Origin: Prochlorococcus sp. AG-409-J16
Lineage (GTDB): Bacteria; Cyanobacteriota; Cyanobacteriia; PCC-6307; Cyanobiaceae
Length of the DNA stretch: 64,000 bases
Assembly (NCBI GenBank): GCA_003215655.1
Contig: QCKB01000001.1
Location: forward strand, 372,001-436,000
Direction of reading: 5' to 3'
A model generated the notes under the pieces. That model worked only from the letters and a program-made list of their open reading frames with translations. It did no database searches and was not told the origin of the DNA. Shown here piece after piece: positions 59,692-64,000 of this stretch. A program made the translations under genes and the position numbers. The number at the start of each line of letters is the position of its first letter. Positions within the stretch are counted from its first letter, which is position 1.

Positions 59692-61497
59692 TTAGATTTT
59701 TGCAGCGTTAAATTTTGCTTGATAATTGCTTGGCGGAATTTTCTCCAAAACCAATAAGGCATCAATGATTTGCTTCGCTACAGGGACTGCAACTGTAGAA
59801 CCAAATGCATTATTCCCCTTCGGTTCATCCACAACCACCAAAACGACATAGCGAGGCCTGTCAGCAGGCAAACTGGCAATAAAGCTACATACCTTTAGAT
59901 CAGGCTGATAAATACCGTTACGTGCTTTCTGAGCAGTACCTGTCTTCCCTCCAATTCGATAACCAGGTGTCTTCACCCCCATTCCACTCCCTTTCTCTAC
60001 AACTGACTCCATCCAATTCCTAACTGTTCTGGTGACATCTGGCCGTAAAAGGACATTCTTTCTCACCGATCCTCTTGGAGCTAAAGAATTACCAGCCCTC
60101 AAACCTCTTGTTATATGAGGGCTGACCAAGTGTCCTCCATTTGCAATCAGAGCATGTAGCTGAGCCAACTTCAAAGGAGTCAAGGAAAAGCCTTGACCAA
60201 ATGCCGCAGTAGCAGGCTCAATAGGGTGGTGAACGAATTCATCTTTATTCTTCAACTGTCCAGCGACAGCACCAGGCAAATCAGTATCAGGTCTTTCATC
60301 TAGTCCTAACTTTTGCAGCCAATCCCAATAAATGGACGCCTCAAGATGACGCATTGTTTTAACCATCCCAATATTGCTTGAGACCTGTAGCAACTTTGGA
60401 AAATCAATTAATCCATGAACCTGTCTGTCATTGTTATAAATAGGCCACCCTCCTATGTTTAACTTTCCATTGTCATACACTTTCCCCTCAGGATTAATCA
60501 CTCCTTCTTGAAGTGCTAAAGCAAGGTTTATCGGCTTAAAAGTAGATCCAGGCTCAAAAAGATCTTGAACAGACCATTCACGAAAGAGGCTTGGCTGGAA
60601 TTCCCAGTATTTATTAGGGTCATAAGTAGGCGTAGACGCCAAAACAAGCAGTTCCCCATTCACCACATCCATCACAATTGCAGCGCCTTTCTTGGCCTTC
60701 CACTTAGCAACTTGTCTTGTCAGAACTTTTGAGGCAAGCTCCTGAAGCCGTGCATCTAAAGTCAACTGAAGGCTGAGGTTGTCCTCATAGAAAACTCCGG
60801 GGGCAAGATCATCAGGTAGTGGGGTCCCATCTTTACCTAGTCGCATACTCCGAGGTTGCTCAAAACGCAATAGCTCCTCGTGGCGACTTTGTTCTAATCC
60901 CGCCTGTGGAACTCGGTCTTGATTTAAAAAGCCAACAACATTCGCAAAAATCTGCCCCTGAGGATAAACACGCTGCGGATAAGGCTCCAAATCCAACCCA
61001 CTAATACCTAAACCACGTATCTCTGCCGCGGTCTCGGAATTTAACCCCTCAACAAGTTTTACACCTGAAGCCCTATCTCCAAACCTATCTACCAATTGCC
61101 CCATAGAGATCGGCAATATACCTGAGAGTTTTCGGGCAACCTCTATTGGCTTTCGAAGTAAGTCAGGGTCATCTCCAGGAAAATTAAAATAACGTGGATG
61201 TGCCCAAAGTCGATACCTTTGCTCATCAAGAGCAACTAAGCGACCATTACGATCAACAATTGATCTACGTGTCCCAAGTGGTTGTGTGCGCTTCGTCTGG
61301 ACTGCTCTTGCACGTGCTTCTAACTCTGAAGACTTAAGCACCTGCAACCAAGCCATTCGACCTGAAAGACCCACAAGGCCCAAACAAAGAACTGCAAAAA
61401 CAGCTCTAACCCTATTTGCAGGAACCAACTGAAATGGAACAACAGGTTGACGTTTCCGCCTGGGTCTTCTACTACTACGAGCCTTACGTACAGGCAT
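59692..61497 (-). CDS. ftsI: Division-type class B penicillin-binding protein (PBP2/FtsI)
   Basis: A transpeptidase that cross-links septal peptidoglycan. A basic N terminus (RKARSSRRPRRKRQ) precedes one membrane helix near residues 30-50, then the pedestal domain. The catalytic motifs are SxxK in PGSTFKPINLAL, SxN in SSNIGMVKT and KTG in RIGGKTGTAQKA. I chose the ATG at 61497; it shares its A with the upstream stop (TGATG), so the FtsL-like gene before it is coupled. Length of 601 is normal. Confidence 0.94.
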   Translation of the reverse strand: MPVRKARSSRRPRRKRQPVVPFQLVPANRVRAVFAVLCLGLVGLSGRMAWLQVLKSSELEARARAVQTKRTQPLGTRRSIVDRNGRLVALDEQRYRLWAHPRYFNFPGDDPDLLRKPIEVARKLSGILPISMGQLVDRFGDRASGVKLVEGLNSETAAEIRGLGISGLDLEPYPQRVYPQGQIFANVVGFLNQDRVPQAGLEQSRHEELLRFEQPRSMRLGKDGTPLPDDLAPGVFYEDNLSLQLTLDARLQELASKVLTRQVAKWKAKKGAAIVMDVVNGELLVLASTPTYDPNKYWEFQPSLFREWSVQDLFEPGSTFKPINLALALQEGVINPEGKVYDNGKLNIGGWPIYNNDRQVHGLIDFPKLLQVSSNIGMVKTMRHLEASIYWDWLQKLGLDERPDTDLPGAVAGQLKNKDEFVHHPIEPATAAFGQGFSLTPLKLAQLHALIANGGHLVSPHITRGLRAGNSLAPRGSVRKNVLLRPDVTRTVRNWMESVVEKGSGMGVKTPGYRIGGKTGTAQKARNGIYQPDLKVCSFIASLPADRPRYVVLVVVDEPKGNNAFGSTVAVPVAKQIIDALLVLEKIPPSNYQAKFNAAKI

Positions 61498-61967
61498 CAA
61501 TATCCTTGATTGATTGGTTGATCTACAAGCTCTCTCAATATTGGAATTTCGATCGAATTTTTCTCAACGTTAGGTCGTTTCAAATAAAGCAAATGAGAAG
61601 CTTTTGTTGGAACCATAGATCTAGGCGAACTATTTTTCTGCAATAAATATCTCTCAAGCATTGCCGTTGATTCTGTAAGCCTATGAGCCAATGCACGAGT
61701 TTTTTCAAGTCTCGTAAAGGCAACTGTCCAACGATGTTGCCAATGCAGAGTGAAAGAGGCTACAAAAGCCACTGCGATCAAAACTCCAACCAACGTCCCA
61801 TCAACAGTCCTATGTATCCCTGCAAGCAATGGTGATTGACGTGCGACTTTTTTTGAAGACAAAGACGCTTGTATTAAATTTAAAGTTCCCACAGAACGAG
61901 TGCTTAAAGTTGCACGTTCTAAAGATTCATTATGTGATTGAACTACAGCAACCACTCTAAAAACCAC
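61497..61967 (-). CDS. FtsL-like bitopic membrane protein
   Basis: A 156-residue protein not matched to a named family by eye. It has an N-terminal polar part, one membrane helix at about residues 57-75 (TLVGVLIAVAFVASFTLHW), and then a coiled-coil-like stretch (FTRLEKTRALAHRLTESTAMLERYL) and a short tail. That order, its size, and a one-base TGATG overlap with the following ftsI are the hallmarks of FtsL, which in most bacteria sits directly before ftsI. Cyanobacteria have no generally recognised FtsL, so this is a candidate, not an assignment. Confidence 0.65.
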   Translation of the reverse strand: MVFRVVAVVQSHNESLERATLSTRSVGTLNLIQASLSSKKVARQSPLLAGIHRTVDGTLVGVLIAVAFVASFTLHWQHRWTVAFTRLEKTRALAHRLTESTAMLERYLLQKNSSPRSMVPTKASHLLYLKRPNVEKNSIEIPILRELVDQPINQGY

Positions 61968-61997
61968 TTAATTTAATCAGTCAAACACCCTTGAAAG

Positions 61998-62010
61998 GCC
62001 TTGGCAAGGC
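61998..62010. promoter_or_regulatory. Short palindrome upstream of the FtsL-like gene
   Basis: GCCTTG-G-CAAGGC, 6-bp arms around one base, lies 31-43 bp before the start of the FtsL-like gene. It is a possible operator or a weak terminator of the neighbouring CPBP gene. Confidence 0.3.
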
Positions 62011-62040
62011 TGCATGAAAGTAAGTCTTACACGTTGCTAA

Positions 62041-63399
62041 TCAACCTCCAAGTAAAACAAGATTCAAAAATGTCACTCCATTCCAGAGTGCATGCATTAG
62101 AACACAAGGCAATAAACGGCCAGAACTTAATCTTAAGATCCCAAGGCCTAACCCTAATACAACCAAGGGGGGCAGCTCTCCTACACTCAAGTGAGCTATG
62201 CCAAAAATAACGGCACTAAAAACAACACCCAGCAATGGACCAAAGGATTTCGCTAATACTGGTAAAAGGACTCCTCGGAACACCACTTCTTCAAACAACG
62301 GTGCCAAGAAAACTGTTGTTGCAATAAGGAGAGCCAATGCTAATGGGTCTCTGCTATTCAAAACCAATCCAAGCAAAGGATTACTACCACCCTGATCTCC
62401 TACTAGCCGAGTCATAAGCCAACCAGTAAACAAAACTGCCGGCAGAACCATTAACCACCCTCTTACCGCACTAAAGATTGCTTTGCTGAATGGTTGCACT
62501 CGCCATTGCAACCATCCATCTACTGGACGCTGAGTACTATCAAGGCTTCTCATCTGACTACGCAAAATCAACAACGGTGGCAACGTCATTACGCTATATC
62601 CAATAACAACTTTTAATGAATCACTTAATGGACTAGCTAAACCCTTAGTCAAAAGACCACTTAAAGGCAAAGAGAAAACTGGAGAAACCACTTCGCCTAA
62701 AACAACAAAGCCACCAGCCACAAGCAAGCCCATATCGGCTAAAGACAAAGGCATTGCTAAAACTTCTGGCCATGGGGCAGCAACCTTTCTAAACAAAAGC
62801 CAAACTTGCCTAATCAATAAACCACTTCCTAATAGCAAGCCAATCGCAGGTAGCCCCTGACTAATCGCCAACCTCAGAGCCATGGCTCTTGATATAGAGG
62901 TATCTACGCAACTTTTTACATCTCCACCTAGGGCTAAACAACTTAATTGATTCAGCAAAGGATCCCTATTTAGAGGAGCTAGATCCTCAGAGAAACCATA
63001 TAAAGCCCCTTCCGGACGTGGGGACTCAAGAAGAGCCTTTTGAATAGGCACCAAAGAAGGTGCCATCAAGGGCTTTGATAGGACCTCCAAACGTTTATCA
63101 ATAGAAGGCTCCAAAGCTGCACGCAAAACTCTCTGACGATCATCTAACTCTTCTAAGGAGATCTGATCCAAAGCATCCCTCAAAAGAATCTCAGGATCAG
63201 GTCCAATCAACAACGGCCTGACAGAAGGGTGTACTGAAGGCTCTGCCAATAAGGCTATTTCCTTCTGCTGTAAAGCCAGCTCAGGAACGACTGAAGGACG
63301 ACTGAAACTATCTTCAAGCCCCTTTTTCCAAATCGCTGCTGCAAGAACTAGGCACAGTACAGAAAGTAGTACTTTCCAGGCAGGTGTTGTTCGTCTCAT
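62041..63399 (-). CDS. CPBP family intramembrane metalloprotease
   Basis: A 452-residue membrane protein of the CAAX-protease/bacteriocin-processing family. The N-terminal 150 residues are a soluble region after one membrane anchor (residues 9-25). The rest holds about seven helices. The catalytic motifs are EExxxR in PLFEEVVFRGVLL, the His in FGIAHLSVG and HALWNG near the C terminus. Such enzymes cut membrane substrates or act in prenyl-protein processing. The target is unknown. It is divergent from the phosphatase gene. Confidence 0.9.
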   Translation of the reverse strand: MRRTTPAWKVLLSVLCLVLAAAIWKKGLEDSFSRPSVVPELALQQKEIALLAEPSVHPSVRPLLIGPDPEILLRDALDQISLEELDDRQRVLRAALEPSIDKRLEVLSKPLMAPSLVPIQKALLESPRPEGALYGFSEDLAPLNRDPLLNQLSCLALGGDVKSCVDTSISRAMALRLAISQGLPAIGLLLGSGLLIRQVWLLFRKVAAPWPEVLAMPLSLADMGLLVAGGFVVLGEVVSPVFSLPLSGLLTKGLASPLSDSLKVVIGYSVMTLPPLLILRSQMRSLDSTQRPVDGWLQWRVQPFSKAIFSAVRGWLMVLPAVLFTGWLMTRLVGDQGGSNPLLGLVLNSRDPLALALLIATTVFLAPLFEEVVFRGVLLPVLAKSFGPLLGVVFSAVIFGIAHLSVGELPPLVVLGLGLGILRLSSGRLLPCVLMHALWNGVTFLNLVLLGG

Positions 63400-63507
63400 A
63401 GGGGAATGACTGTATATGTAAACATCAGAAGAAGCTGATTCTCTATACGAAAGAAAGAGTTAAAGGACCGGCGCCCCATACGATGGGCTCATGAAAGCTT
63501 TTTAAAT

Positions 63508-64000
63508 GTGACGCTGCGTCTTCTTTTAATTCGACATGGCCTCAGCAGCTTTAACTGCGAACGTAGGATTCAAGGTCGCAATGATCTTTCTATCCTCACC
63601 GATAAAGGGCAAGAACAGGCTACTCAAACTGGCAGGGTTTTAGGGAGCCTACCTATAAATGCCATTTACAGTTCTCCATTGCAACGGGCCGCCGAAACCA
63701 CTTCCAAAATCATAAAAGCTGGTGGAATTGATCTAAACCCAGTTTTTGATGAAGGATTGCTTGAAATAGACCTATCCTCGTGGAGTGGATTAAAGCTAAA
63801 TGAAGTTGGCGAAAAGTTCCCGCAGGAGTATGAAACATGGAAGAATGATCCGAGCAACCTAGTCCTTAAAAGAGAAAATGGACAAGAATACAAACCAGTC
63901 GAGGAACTTTTATCTCAAGCAAGAATTTTCTTAAGTCAACTATTAAAAAACCACTTAAAAGGCGACAACCAAACAGTTCTTGTTGTAGGGCATAACGCAA
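63508..64000 (+). CDS. Histidine phosphatase (phosphoglycerate-mutase-like), 3' end outside window
   Basis: A histidine-phosphatase-superfamily member running off the window. From a GTG at 63508 the translation reads TLRLLLIRHGLSSFNCERRIQG, holding the catalytic RHG, then LTDKGQEQATQTGRVLG, IYSSPLQRAAETTSK and LLEIDLSSWSGLKLNEV. The stretch ends near VLVVGHNA, which carries the second catalytic His. The 164 visible codons are about one domain; picocyanobacterial homologues are often longer, with a duplicated domain, but that cannot be seen here. An earlier ATG at 63506 is out of frame and closes at once. Confidence 0.88.
   Translation, partial: MTLRLLLIRHGLSSFNCERRIQGRNDLSILTDKGQEQATQTGRVLGSLPINAIYSSPLQRAAETTSKIIKAGGIDLNPVFDEGLLEIDLSSWSGLKLNEVGEKFPQEYETWKNDPSNLVLKRENGQEYKPVEELLSQARIFLSQLLKNHLKGDNQTVLVVGHNA

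Overview
The window comes from the chromosome of a marine picocyanobacterium, almost certainly Prochlorococcus (a low-light-type strain is my inference, not shown). Three things point there: an alpha-carboxysome operon with form IA RuBisCO and CsoS1D/CsoS1E, both protochlorophyllide reductases side by side, and tight gene packing with short AT-rich spacers. Base composition and codon use look even throughout. I see no insertion sequence, prophage, CRISPR array or obvious genomic island, so this reads as core genome.

Layout. 1-9.8 kb: a partial pterin-synthase-like gene, hisIE, a DUF2214 membrane protein, a group 2 sigma factor, a Nif11-like small protein divergent from a c-type cytochrome, a YciI protein, an AbrB-type regulator, the ndhL-DUF3007-trpA run, tRNA-Leu(UAA), pyrC and a Ca2+/cation antiporter. 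9.8-20.5 kb: glutathione reductase, a glutaredoxin/GST-like protein, dnaA, two TIGR04282/TIGR04283-like genes, a GNAT enzyme, an ABC exporter, hisG, gloB and ridA. 20.5-31 kb: the carboxysome operon on the minus strand, read csoS1 - cbbL - cbbS - csoS2 - csoSCA - csoS4A - csoS4B - csoS1E - acRAF - cbbX, with csoS1D just outside it beyond rdgB. 31-37.4 kb: chlN-chlB-chlL (dark-operative reductase) facing por (light-dependent reductase), then a small membrane coiled-coil protein and the tiny psaM. 37.5-45 kb: lipoate-ligase-like protein, M50 protease, trpF, SDR, accA and the aar/ado hydrocarbon pair. 45-64 kb: an S1-domain protein coupled to a Tab2 homologue, pgeF, an FAD enzyme, ilvB, hemH, a tyrosine recombinase, cobO, pyrH-frr, a geranylgeranyl-reductase-like enzyme, an EF-hand transaldolase, a division PBP behind an FtsL-like protein, a CPBP protease and a partial phosphatase.

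How the genes work together. The carboxysome operon encodes shell (CsoS1, CsoS1E, CsoS4A/B, CsoS1D), scaffold (CsoS2), carbonic anhydrase, RuBisCO, its assembly factor and its activase, which is a complete CO2-fixing compartment. The chl/por/hemH/psaM genes serve tetrapyrrole and photosystem I supply. accA-aar-ado runs from malonyl-CoA synthesis to alkane production. gor, the GST-like gene and gloB form a loose glutathione theme.

I found no clearly new multi-gene system. The best leads are: two small membrane proteins that look like the FtsL and FtsB/DivIC division proteins; the unusually structured csoS1/rdgB intergenic region, with two palindromes and a 13-bp direct repeat; a possible frameshift or overlapping upstream ORF at 3185-3268; a slippery A7 run in csoS2; and extra C-terminal domains on IlvB (zinc ribbon) and transaldolase (EF hands). 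Family assignments rest on motif recognition by eye; no database search was run.
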